48,609 nt of DNA from Desulfococcaceae bacterium (GTDB lineage Bacteria; Desulfobacterota; Desulfobacteria; Desulfobacterales; Desulfosalsimonadaceae): contig JAQYVU010000026.1 in the NCBI GenBank assembly GCA_030145385.1, positions 1-48,609 of the forward strand, written 5' to 3'. The translations under genes were made by a program, and so were the position numbers. The first letter of the stretch is position 1; every line of letters begins with the position of its first letter. Below, piece by piece: positions 1-6,979 of the stretch. The notes below the pieces were generated by a model. That model searched no databases. It was not told the DNA's origin and worked only from the letters and a program-made list of their open reading frames with translations.

Positions 1-137
1 AAAGAAATTTCTGATGACGGGGTTCCCGGATAGGTCGAGGCAAAAGCTACTCCCGCTTCAATTGCGCCGCGGGCAATGGCTTCATTTCCTAATAGAAACT
101 TTTTTGCGCCCGGCTGATCAACTAAAAGTTTATGCAT
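1..137 (-). CDS. iorA: Indolepyruvate:ferredoxin oxidoreductase alpha subunit, N-terminal part (runs off window)
   Basis: Only the first 45 codons are present. The ATG is at 137 (reverse strand) with an AAGGA Shine-Dalgarno about 8 bases upstream. The visible protein carries a conserved IorA opening: a [12 protein letters not shown] segment followed by [11 protein letters not shown], the thiamine-diphosphate pyrimidine-binding start of this family. IorA with IorB oxidises aryl-pyruvates from aromatic amino acids to aryl-acetyl-CoA and reduces ferredoxin in the cytoplasm; this enzyme is typical of anaerobes. The rest of the gene and the expected iorB partner lie outside the window. Related pyruvate-type oxidoreductases share parts of this motif, but the LLGNEA...PGTPSSEI combination favours IorA. 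Confidence 0.85.
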   Translation of the reverse strand, partial: MHKLLVDQPGAKKFLLGNEAIARGAIEAGVAFASTYPGTPSSEIS

Positions 138-587
138 AATTTTTTCCTTACGCTGTGTATTATATTTTCAAAATTTCAATGATGGCTTCGTAAAAAGTCC
201 AAATTCTGCGTTGCACCGCATTATTTGCCACGGGAATCTGACTTTTTACATGATTGATGGCTTCAATGATAAGTAAAACCTTCTAATTTATCTTCACGTT
301 AACAGAGTGTTGAAAAATTAATATATCAATCCTTTTAATGGTGTAAAGTTTTTTCTTTCTTTCGGGTTTTTCTGTAATCCATTTACTGACAAAACTTTAA
401 TCTTAATTAATTAAACACTTTTAATCAATGTGAACGATGTTTATTTTTTTGTACTTGATTTCCCTACACGGTCTTGGTAAAAAAAAGTCAATCTCCTGGT
501 TTTTTTTAATCTGTCTCGCAAAAAAGAAATTTTCGGTTACCCCGGTCTCTGTTTGATTTTGCGCAAAAAATTTCAAAAGGTTTTTCA
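138..587. other. Gene-free AT-rich stretch with a dispersed repeat
   Basis: This interval separates the minus-strand iorA from the next plus-strand gene, so it should hold divergent promoters. It contains one copy of the dispersed GCTTCGTAAAAAGTCC repeat (about 181-262). The remainder is AT-rich with several A and T runs. I see no convincing coding sequence, and no promoter good enough to name. Confidence 0.5.
181..262 (+). repeat. Dispersed palindromic repeat, family A copy 1
   Basis: The unit begins GATGGCTTCGTAAAAAGTCC and continues AAATTCTGCGTTGC. It is followed about 25 bases on by a partial inverted counterpart (GACTTTTTAC...GATGGC) near 240-262. The same core recurs inverted at about 1146-1191 and as a long hairpin at 44826-44941; a short match ends the gene at 39981. 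Copies sit in intergenic space or at gene ends. Confidence 0.7.
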
Positions 588-923
588 ATGATCAAGCCAT
601 TTAAAATTATAATGCCGAAAAACGTCAGGCTACAAAACAAATTAAAGAAAAAATTATCCGAATACGAAAAACGGGTGTCGAAATTAAAAAAGAACCTCCA
701 TATCAACAACCCGGAACTCTCCTATAACTCCATTCCCGGATTCAAAGCTTTAATCACCCGGCGGCTGTATCTTCGCGGTGAAGTTGAGACACAAGAACTG
801 GCAAAAGAGATAGTTGAAGAATACGGCAGACTGGACAATGATGAATTTAACGCCGCTGCCGGCGTCATTAATGATTATTGCAAGACCGGCGGTAAAAAAG
901 TAAAAAAAGGCTCGGGTTTCTAA
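588..923 (+). CDS. Small basic protein of unknown function
   Basis: A 111-residue frame starting with ATG at 588 after an AAAAGG at about 573-578; a second in-frame ATG (MPKN) at 612 is an alternative start. The protein is lysine-rich, with a basic N-terminal helical region (residues about 10-40), a central RRLYLRGEVETQELAKE segment that looks helical, and a basic tail (KKVKKGSGF). The GEVETQELA pattern could suggest a small helix-turn-helix, but I do not recognise a family. Codon use looks like that of its neighbours, so it is probably real. It stands alone on the plus strand before the rdgB group. Confidence 0.6.
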   Translation: MIKPFKIIMPKNVRLQNKLKKKLSEYEKRVSKLKKNLHINNPELSYNSIPGFKALITRRLYLRGEVETQELAKEIVEEYGRLDNDEFNAAAGVINDYCKTGGKKVKKGSGF

Positions 924-1223
924 TCCGCCGCATCTTTATTATTCCCCCCATCAAGGGTGACGCACATACTTTTGATGCGCCATCACAATACGCTTTCCTG
1001 CCCTAAGACCTTTACAAAACCATTCCCTTTCGGTATAAATTTAAGCTATCGCAAAAGTTCTTGTAATGCGCAGGATTTATCACCGTTTAAATCATTTCTT
1101 TTAAACGGCATAACTGTGCGTACAAATAGCGTACCATGAAGAAACGAAGAATGAAGCGCAACACAGAATTTGGACTTTTTACGAAGCCATCAAAATTAAT
1201 ATATAAACAGAAAAAGGCAACAC
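924..1223. other. Intergenic stretch with a hairpin and inverted family A repeat
   Basis: This gap holds a perfect 9-bp dyad CCGTTTAAA / TTTAAACGG (1083-1091 and 1100-1108, 8-base loop) and an inverted copy of the family A repeat at about 1146-1191. Open frames crossing it have no recognisable product and overlap the repeat, so I call none of them. Confidence 0.5.
1146..1191 (-). repeat. Dispersed palindromic repeat, family A copy 2 (inverted)
   Basis: Read on the minus strand this is GATGGCTTCGTAAAAAGTCC followed by AAATTCTGTGTTGCGC and TTCATTCTTCG. It matches the left half of the copy at 44826 beyond the core, including the CATTCTTCG segment. It lies about 30 bases upstream of rdgB. Confidence 0.7.
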
Positions 1224-1871
1224 ATGGACAATCAAATGACCCTGGTTATTGCTACGCGCAATCCCGGAAAAACCAAAGAAATAAGGCACCTTTTAAAAGG
1301 CTTTCCCATTACAATCAAAAACCTGGACGACTTCGGCCCGATCCCGGAAGTCGAGGAAGACGGCGACACATTTGACGACAATGCATATAAAAAATCAAGT
1401 TTTACCGCGCGTATCCTGGGACTGCCGGCACTTTCAGATGACTCCGGCCTGTGCGTGGATGCTTTAGATGGCGCACCCGGTGTTTATTCCGCACGCTATG
1501 CCGGAGAAAACGCAACCGATGAAGAAAACTGTGCCAAACTCTTAAAGGATCTGGCAGGAAACCCAAATCGAAAAGCGTCTTTTAAATGTGTTATCTCAAT
1601 AGCCGTTCCCACAGGGGCGGCCTTGACCTATGAAGGCAGCTGCGACGGCGTCCTCCTTGAAAGCCCGAGGGGCAATAACGGGTTTGGGTATGATCCGATT
1701 TTCTTTTTTCCCGAACTTGACCAGACCTTTGCCGAAATCCCCCGTGAAGAAAAAAGCCATGTCAGCCACCGCGGCAAAGCACTCAGGGAATTAAGAGATG
1801 AATTTGACAAAGCAGTCAAATGGATCAGCCAGCAGATGCCGGTTGAAGAAAAATTTTCCTGCAAGGAGTAA
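1224..1871 (+). CDS. rdgB: XTP/dITP diphosphatase (RdgB/HAM1 family)
   Basis: Hydrolyses inosine and xanthosine triphosphates (and their deoxy forms) to monophosphates, cleansing the nucleotide pool. The signature elements are in order: LVIATRNPGKTKEI near the N terminus (residues 7-20), DDSGLCVDALDGAPGVYSAR (about 72-91), NGFGYDPIFF (about 152-161) and the SHVSHRGKAL substrate loop (about 176-185). At 215 residues it is slightly longer than usual because of a short C-terminal extension. The start at 1224 (MDNQMTL) could instead be the second ATG at 1236, four codons later. It is followed after 3 bases by the nitroreductase gene, whose AAGGAG lies inside the end of this gene, so the two are probably co-transcribed and translationally coupled. 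Confidence 0.93.
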   Translation: MDNQMTLVIATRNPGKTKEIRHLLKGFPITIKNLDDFGPIPEVEEDGDTFDDNAYKKSSFTARILGLPALSDDSGLCVDALDGAPGVYSARYAGENATDEENCAKLLKDLAGNPNRKASFKCVISIAVPTGAALTYEGSCDGVLLESPRGNNGFGYDPIFFFPELDQTFAEIPREEKSHVSHRGKALRELRDEFDKAVKWISQQMPVEEKFSCKE

Positions 1872-1874
1872 TTA

Positions 1875-2465
1875 ATGATAATCGACCTCGTTAAAAAAAC
1901 CCGATCATTTCGCCGGTTTAATGAAGACCGCAAAATCACGGCCGATTCATTAAAACAGCTGGTCGATCTGGGCCGGCTGTCTGCTTCGGCGGCCAATCGC
2001 CAGCCGTTGAAATACATTTTATCTTGTGATCCGGCAACAAATGATAAAATCTTTCCGTGTATCGGGTGGGCCGCCTACTTAAAAGACTGGAAAGGCCCGG
2101 AAAAAGGTGAGCGGCCCGCAGCATACATTATCATGCTGGCAGATACCACTATCAGCACTGAATTCTGGTGCGATCACGGCATCTCCGGACAAAGTATTCT
2201 GCTCGGGGCCACTGAAATGGGCCTGGGCGGCTGCTTTATCGGCGCCATTAACAAGGACAAATTACGAGAAGAACTAAACATTGCGCCGGAACTGACCATC
2301 ATGCTGATCATTGCCATTGGTGAGCCGGCTGAAGAAGTCATCATTGAATCCACCGCCGACACCAACGGCAATATCCGCTACTGGCGGGATGAAAACGGCA
2401 CCCACCATGTTCCTAAACGGCCTTTGGATGAAGTCATTGTGGCCGTTTATCCCGAAGACAAATGA
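1875..2465 (+). CDS. Nitroreductase family FMN protein
   Basis: A 196-residue flavin reductase of the nitroreductase fold. The N terminus (DLVKKTRSFRRF...ITADSLKQLVDLGRLSASAANRQP) is the classical R-S-x-R-x-F FMN phosphate-binding start plus the helix that ends in the S-x-x-N-x-Q-P flavin contact. WCDHGISGQSILLGATEMGLGGCFIGAI in the centre is the family's dimer helix. It likely reduces quinone-like or nitro compounds with NAD(P)H, but the substrate cannot be read from the sequence. It starts 3 bases after rdgB with AAGGAG at 1863-1868, so it is the second gene of that small operon. Confidence 0.85.
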   Translation: MIIDLVKKTRSFRRFNEDRKITADSLKQLVDLGRLSASAANRQPLKYILSCDPATNDKIFPCIGWAAYLKDWKGPEKGERPAAYIIMLADTTISTEFWCDHGISGQSILLGATEMGLGGCFIGAINKDKLREELNIAPELTIMLIIAIGEPAEEVIIESTADTNGNIRYWRDENGTHHVPKRPLDEVIVAVYPEDK

Positions 2466-2524
2466 CATATTAAAAACCGGAACCCCGGAATTTCAAGACT
2501 GACCATGACCGGGGACAGAATCAG

Positions 2525-2569
2525 GTTTCAGGTGTCAGGAATAAAAAATTTCCAACCTGCCACCTGAAC
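2525..2569 (+). other. Hairpin between the rdgB operon and ampG
   Basis: GTTTCAGGTGTCAGG (2525-2539) pairs with CCTGCCACCTGAAC (2556-2569) with one bulge and one mismatch. No clean T-run follows, so it is not a textbook intrinsic terminator. It may end the upstream transcript or be a repeat remnant. Confidence 0.4.
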
Positions 2570-2654
2570 ACGGACACCTTATAATTGCCTGGCCCTCTTT
2601 TTTGCCACAAATCACGGATATCATTTTAAACGGACATCATTCAAAAGGACTCCC

Positions 2655-3929
2655 TTGCCGCCACATTCCAGACTAAAACCCATCAAAACCATTTTCAGCG
2701 CCCGGATGCTGGTGGCCCTGATGATGGGCTTTTCCTGCGGATTACCGCTGCTTTTGACCATCGATGTCTTAAAAGCCTGGATGACAATCGAAGGTGTTGA
2801 CCTGTCGGTTATCGGCCTCATGTCTTTGGTGGGACTTCCCTATACGGTTAAATTTCTGTGGGCGCCTTTTCTGGACCGGTATATCCCCCCTCTTTTTGGT
2901 CGGCGGCGGGGATGGCTGGTCATCGCGCAATCGGGCCTGATGCTTTCCATCATCGGTCTCGGGTCCGCAAGCCCATTACAACATCCGGGTGTATTGGCAT
3001 TTACAGCATTTCTGGTGACATTTTTCAGCGCGTCCCAGGACATTGTGGTGGATGCGTATCGGCGCGAAGACATACCGGATACGGAACTCGGCTTTGCATC
3101 ATCCATGTATATCATCGGATACCGCATGGGAATGCTGCTGGGCGGCGGCGGCGGTTTAATACTGGCAGGCCAGATGTCCTTTCCCATGGTATATATGCTC
3201 ATGGCCGCCTGCCTGCTGCCGGGAATTGTTACCACGCTTCTGGCACCTGAACCGGAAATCAACGGGAACCCGCCGAAGAACCTGCAGGCGGCCGTGATCG
3301 ACCCCCTGATTGAATACTTTACCCGTCCCGGCGCGTTATGGGTCCTTGCGTTTATCCTGTTATACAAAGTCGGTGATTCCATGGCTGCTGCAATGGCCAC
3401 CCCGTTTTATTTAGATATCGGGTTCTCTACTACGGAAATCGGTGTGGTAGTTAAGCTGGTCGGTTTTTGGGCCACCCTTGCCGGGGCGCTTTTCGGCGGA
3501 ATTCTGACACTTAAAATCGGTATGTATGCCAGCCTCTGGGTATTCGGCATCCTCCAGTCAATTTCAACGGCCTGCTTTGCCCTGCTGGCACAGTGCGGTC
3601 ACAACATTACCGCTCTGACTGCCGTGATCGGTTTTGAAAACCTGGCCAGCGGCATGGGGACCGTTGCGTTTGTTGCGTTTATGGCCATGATGACTGACAA
3701 ACGGTTTACGGCCACTCAATACGCCCTGCTCAGCAGCCTGATGGGAATTCCCCGGGTCATCGCCTCAGCCCCTACCGGTTATGCGGTAAAGTTCATGGGA
3801 TGGGAAACTTTTTTCATCACATGCGCCCTGGTTGCCGTTCCGGGCCTGCTGATACTGATAAAATCATCGGCATTTAATATTTCTTTCCAGAAGTCTCCAG
3901 CCATCTCCCAAGGCATTGAATTTAAATAA
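2655..3929 (+). CDS. ampG: AmpG-like major facilitator (muropeptide permease family)
   Basis: A 424-residue inner-membrane transporter with about 12 hydrophobic segments. AmpG proteins import anhydro-muropeptides released from the cell wall. Family signs: MMGFSCGLPLLL in the first helix, LVGLPYTVKFLWAPFLDRY before the basic FGRRRGW loop, and SASQDIVVDAYRRE, the AmpG form of the second-to-third helix loop. The start is a TTG at 2655 placed 6 bases after AAAGGA; the next in-frame ATG (2706) would cut into the first membrane segment, so TTG is preferred. The basic N terminus fits the positive-inside rule. The exact substrate is inferred from family only. Confidence 0.82.
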   Translation: MPPHSRLKPIKTIFSARMLVALMMGFSCGLPLLLTIDVLKAWMTIEGVDLSVIGLMSLVGLPYTVKFLWAPFLDRYIPPLFGRRRGWLVIAQSGLMLSIIGLGSASPLQHPGVLAFTAFLVTFFSASQDIVVDAYRREDIPDTELGFASSMYIIGYRMGMLLGGGGGLILAGQMSFPMVYMLMAACLLPGIVTTLLAPEPEINGNPPKNLQAAVIDPLIEYFTRPGALWVLAFILLYKVGDSMAAAMATPFYLDIGFSTTEIGVVVKLVGFWATLAGALFGGILTLKIGMYASLWVFGILQSISTACFALLAQCGHNITALTAVIGFENLASGMGTVAFVAFMAMMTDKRFTATQYALLSSLMGIPRVIASAPTGYAVKFMGWETFFITCALVAVPGLLILIKSSAFNISFQKSPAISQGIEFK

Positions 3930-4064
3930 TATTTATCAAAAATTACCGGCAAATTGAATGCCGGATTCAGAATTTGTGTTCAGCAAATGTTTGATGTTGA
4001 AATCGCAGGCAATAGTGTTAATATTGTTTTTTTTAAAATAAACACACACAAACGGCAACGGACA

Positions 4065-5807
4065 ATGAATGACGACATTAATGATATCGACCACAGGAAT
4101 AATCACGTAAAACGGCTTGAAAAACTCGCCGCAGATCGAAAACAAGTTCTTTCGCTTGAAGGAATGCAGGCCCTTGATGCCATTTTAGATCATCCGCAGC
4201 CCAATGCCCTGATTCACTCATTTGCGGAAGAAGACCTGCTTTTTCTGATACACCATATCGGACCGGAAGACGCGTTGGATCTGATTTCAATGGCTTCAGA
4301 CCGCCAGTGGGAATATATTCTTGATATCGAAACCTGGGAAAAAGACCGGATCAATCTCAATGCCGTCACCGAATGGCTGAGCCTTATGCTCAAGGCGGAC
4401 CCACAGCGGTTTATCCATTGGGCCGCAACGGAAAAACCGGAGCTGATTGAATATTTGCTGTTTCACTCCATTGAAATTATCGTTCGGGAAGACGACCAGG
4501 ATCCATCGGATTTCGAAGATGGTTTTATCACCTATGATGACATTTTCTACTTCAGAATACCGGAAGATAAATATGCACCGGATGCACAAACTGATTTCAA
4601 AGAACAGCATCAGGAATTATTAAACCGCGTAATAGACCATCTGGCCAAGATAGATCATGTTTTTTACCAGCAGACACTGCTCCGGTCAGCCAATGTGATA
4701 CCGGCTGAAAGTGAAGAAGAAGCCTTCCGCCTGAGAAATTTCCGGCTGGCGGAAAAGGGCTTTGTGCCGTTTCATGAAGCGGTTGGCGTATTTCAGCCGA
4801 TCAGCGTCGATCATTTGAAAAAAAGAAAAAAATTAATCGCCGATCAGCCCGAACCCGAGACTTTCGTTCCGGCTCCGATCAATCATACCTTTATGATGGG
4901 CGAAGACAGTATTTTCAGCCAGACCCTTGGTAAAATCAAAAGTTTCAACGTACTTCATCAGCTTCAGACTGAATTTGCCGGAGTATGCAATCAGCTGATC
5001 GCAGCAGAACCAAACCCCGTCCGCAGCCGGGATGAATTAAAAGCCATTGTTAAAAAAGCCTGCGGGTTTATCAGCATCGGTATTGAACGTCTGCTTCATA
5101 TTGAAAAAGTCATCACCGACGCTGCAACAGAAGAATATATCAAAACATATCCGCTTATTGACCTGTTTCGTACCGGGTACGGCGAGGTTGTCAACCTCCG
5201 GCAGCAGGCAAAAACATGGCAGAAAAACAGCTGGTTTTCGGAAAACAAGCTTGCGCTGAACTTCTGGGGAGAAAGACTTGTCGGTGTGATCGGCGGTTTG
5301 CTGATCAACCGGCCCAAATTTTATGACAACCAGCAAACCGGTGATCTTTACCGGGAATTTGAAACCATGGAAGATATTGAAACAACCCGAATTATTTTGG
5401 GCGAAGCCATGGCCTATGACCACCTGCTTGCAGCCATGGCCATTGCTGCGGATGATTTTTCAAAAGACCGGTTCATTACCTGCGAAAATCTCTTGATGAC
5501 ACTTTGGGCAAGGCATTGCATCGATTTACCCACAGAAATAACGCCCATACCGGTAACGCTTTTCAAACCATTCTTTGCAGACCTTTGGGAACCGGGAAAA
5601 ACACCGCCCGCGATCCAAGAATCAAAAAAATCAGATTTCCTGCAATGGCTGGCGGCTGAAAGCGGATTTCCGGAAAATGAAATATCACAGAGCCTTGGCC
5701 ATGCGCTTGAACTTCTTTTCGATGAAATCGCCGAAGATTACGGCACAATCGGGCCTGAAGACTTAGACCCCCGGTTTGTCACAATATTTTTGCTTTCCAA
5801 TGATTGA
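4065..5807 (+). CDS. DUF6178-family protein of unknown function
   Basis: A large cytoplasmic acidic protein; about 580 residues from the ATG at 4065. An upstream in-frame TTG at 3954 would add 37 low-complexity residues over an intergenic-looking sequence, so I prefer 4065, although neither start has a strong Shine-Dalgarno. The N-terminal third (RLEKLAADRKQVLSLEGMQALDAILDHPQPNALIHSF, EEDLLFLIHHIGPEDALDLIS, QWEYILDIETWEKDRI) resembles proteins annotated DUF6178 in sulfate reducers; I recall this rather than having searched. No enzyme motif, membrane segment or signal peptide is visible. The stop is followed at once by a GATGGCTTCG fragment of the family A repeat. Confidence 0.65.
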   Translation: MNDDINDIDHRNNHVKRLEKLAADRKQVLSLEGMQALDAILDHPQPNALIHSFAEEDLLFLIHHIGPEDALDLISMASDRQWEYILDIETWEKDRINLNAVTEWLSLMLKADPQRFIHWAATEKPELIEYLLFHSIEIIVREDDQDPSDFEDGFITYDDIFYFRIPEDKYAPDAQTDFKEQHQELLNRVIDHLAKIDHVFYQQTLLRSANVIPAESEEEAFRLRNFRLAEKGFVPFHEAVGVFQPISVDHLKKRKKLIADQPEPETFVPAPINHTFMMGEDSIFSQTLGKIKSFNVLHQLQTEFAGVCNQLIAAEPNPVRSRDELKAIVKKACGFISIGIERLLHIEKVITDAATEEYIKTYPLIDLFRTGYGEVVNLRQQAKTWQKNSWFSENKLALNFWGERLVGVIGGLLINRPKFYDNQQTGDLYREFETMEDIETTRIILGEAMAYDHLLAAMAIAADDFSKDRFITCENLLMTLWARHCIDLPTEITPIPVTLFKPFFADLWEPGKTPPAIQESKKSDFLQWLAAESGFPENEISQSLGHALELLFDEIAEDYGTIGPEDLDPRFVTIFLLSND

Positions 5808-5900
5808 TGGCTTCGCCATAACATAACCGCCGGAAGATATGACTGAAAACAGATATTTGACCTATTGATATTTTAAAAAAAATCTGCCACAAATAGACGC

Positions 5901-6626
5901 ATGAAAAACAACGGAGACCAAACACAGGATAAATACATAAAAACGCTGATGGATATCAGCCGGGCCATCACATCGGACCTGTTCCATGAAGACCTGCTCA
6001 AACTGATTGTTTTGCTGACCGCAAAAATGATCGGTGCCGAGATCTGCTCCCTTTGGCTGATTGATGAAAACGAAAACCCGCCGAAAATCCGGCTCAAAGC
6101 CACCCAGGCAATAGAACCGGAATACGTCAAAGACCGGTCATTAAATCTGGATGAAGGCGTTGTCGGACATGTCGCGACAACCAAAAAACCGCTGGTCATT
6201 AAAAATGTCATGCGCAGCCGCCGGTTCAAAGAAAAGGAAATGGCAAAAAAACTCGGCCTGGTGTCCATGGTGGGGGTGCCGTTAAAACTTCAGAACGAAA
6301 AGATTGTTGGCGTTTTAAATTGTTTCACCTCTGTTTTCTATGATTTTACGGAAACCGAAATCAATGCCTTGACCACAGTCGCCAACCAGGCGGCGGTTGC
6401 TATTTTAAATACGGAACTCATGGTAAAAACCAAGGTTATCCGGGAAGAGCTTGAAGCCCGAAAATTAATTGAAAAGGCCAAGGAAATACTCATGCTGAGC
6501 CGCCGATTAAAAGGCGATGAAGCATATCGCTGGATCCAGAAAAGAAGCATGGACTCGAGGAAAACCATGCGACAGGTGTCTGAAGCCATCATTCTCTCCG
6601 ACGAAATTTTTCAGGAAAGTAAATAA
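5901..6626 (+). CDS. GAF-ANTAR transcription antitermination regulator
   Basis: A 241-residue two-domain regulator. Residues about 15-165 form a GAF sensor domain (MDISRAITSD, IGAEICSLWLIDENE, LNLDEGVVGHVATTKKPLVIKNV, VSMVGVPLKLQNEKIVGVLNC, FTETEINALTTVANQAAVAI). A helical linker leads to an ANTAR RNA-binding domain at about 178-232 (LEARKLIEKAKEILM, GDEAYRWIQKRSMDSRKTMRQVSEAII). ANTAR proteins bind a pair of hexaloop RNA hairpins and prevent intrinsic termination, commonly ahead of nitrogen-metabolism genes. The next gene downstream is a glutamate-synthase-domain gene whose leader shows exactly such hairpins and a terminator (6829-6917), so this protein is very probably its regulator. The ligand sensed by the GAF domain is unknown. 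Confidence 0.9.
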   Translation: MKNNGDQTQDKYIKTLMDISRAITSDLFHEDLLKLIVLLTAKMIGAEICSLWLIDENENPPKIRLKATQAIEPEYVKDRSLNLDEGVVGHVATTKKPLVIKNVMRSRRFKEKEMAKKLGLVSMVGVPLKLQNEKIVGVLNCFTSVFYDFTETEINALTTVANQAAVAILNTELMVKTKVIREELEARKLIEKAKEILMLSRRLKGDEAYRWIQKRSMDSRKTMRQVSEAIILSDEIFQESK

Positions 6627-6777
6627 ACTCCCGGGCTCCCCCTCAAAAAACATTCCATAAAAAAATCACTGCACCGGCTTCAATCCTTTCAGGTACTTTG
6701 GAAAGTACCCGGTAATATTTTTATTTTTTTTACGTGCATCACAAAATCATTTATTTAATATTTTAAAAAAAATTACA

Positions 6778-6806
6778 TTGACAAAAAAAATTAATTAAAC
6801 TAAAAT
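6778..6806 (+). promoter_or_regulatory. Consensus sigma-70-type promoter of the glutamate synthase leader
   Basis: TTGACA at 6778-6783, a 17-base AT-rich spacer, and TAAAAT at 6801-6806. This is a near-perfect housekeeping promoter placing the transcript start near 6812-6815. It creates a leader of roughly 165 bases before the gene at 6980. A strong promoter followed by a leader terminator fits control by antitermination rather than by initiation. Confidence 0.8.
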
Positions 6807-6828
6807 CTGTTTCCTAAAGTTAAGTCAA

Positions 6829-6882
6829 TTTATACAATGGCGTATAAAATTTGGCTTATATATAAACGACAAAGGCGTCTAT
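6829..6882 (+). promoter_or_regulatory. ANTAR-type dual hexaloop RNA hairpins
   Basis: Hairpin P1: UUUAUAC (6829-6835), loop AAUGGC (6836-6841), GUAUAAA (6842-6848), a 7-bp stem. Hairpin P2: GAC (6868-6870), loop AAAGGC (6871-6876), GUC (6877-6879), which can extend by AUA/UAU (6862-6864 with 6880-6882) across a 3-base bulge. Both six-base loops have A at position 1 and G at position 4, the known ANTAR-binding signature. P2's loop and 3' strand are the same bases as the 5' arm of the terminator at 6874, so P2 and terminator are mutually exclusive. P2's basal helix is short, which is the weakest part of the assignment. Confidence 0.78.
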
Positions 6883-6917
6883 TTCCAAGTTAACACTGGA
6901 AATAGATGCCTTTTTTT
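6874..6917 (+). terminator. Intrinsic terminator in the leader of the glutamate synthase gene
   Basis: GGCGTCTATTTCC (6874-6886) pairs over 13 bp, with one G-U, with GGAAATAGATGCC (6898-6910) around an 11-base loop, followed by seven T (6911-6917). It lies between the promoter at 6778 and the start codon, so it must be bypassed for expression. The three A before the stem can also pair with the T-run. Confidence 0.9.
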
Positions 6918-6979
6918 ATTTGAAGGATACAATGGCGTGTTCAAAAACATCTAAATCAAACGTAAACAGGGAGAATAAC

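Noticed and set aside
957-1375. Open frames on the plus strand between the small unknown gene and rdgB
   Set aside because: They overlap the family A repeat and the start of rdgB in another frame, have no Shine-Dalgarno and no recognisable product.
3954-4064. TTG start for the DUF6178 gene giving 37 extra residues
   Set aside because: The added residues are low in family likeness and the region reads like an intergenic spacer; the ATG at 4065 is the better start.
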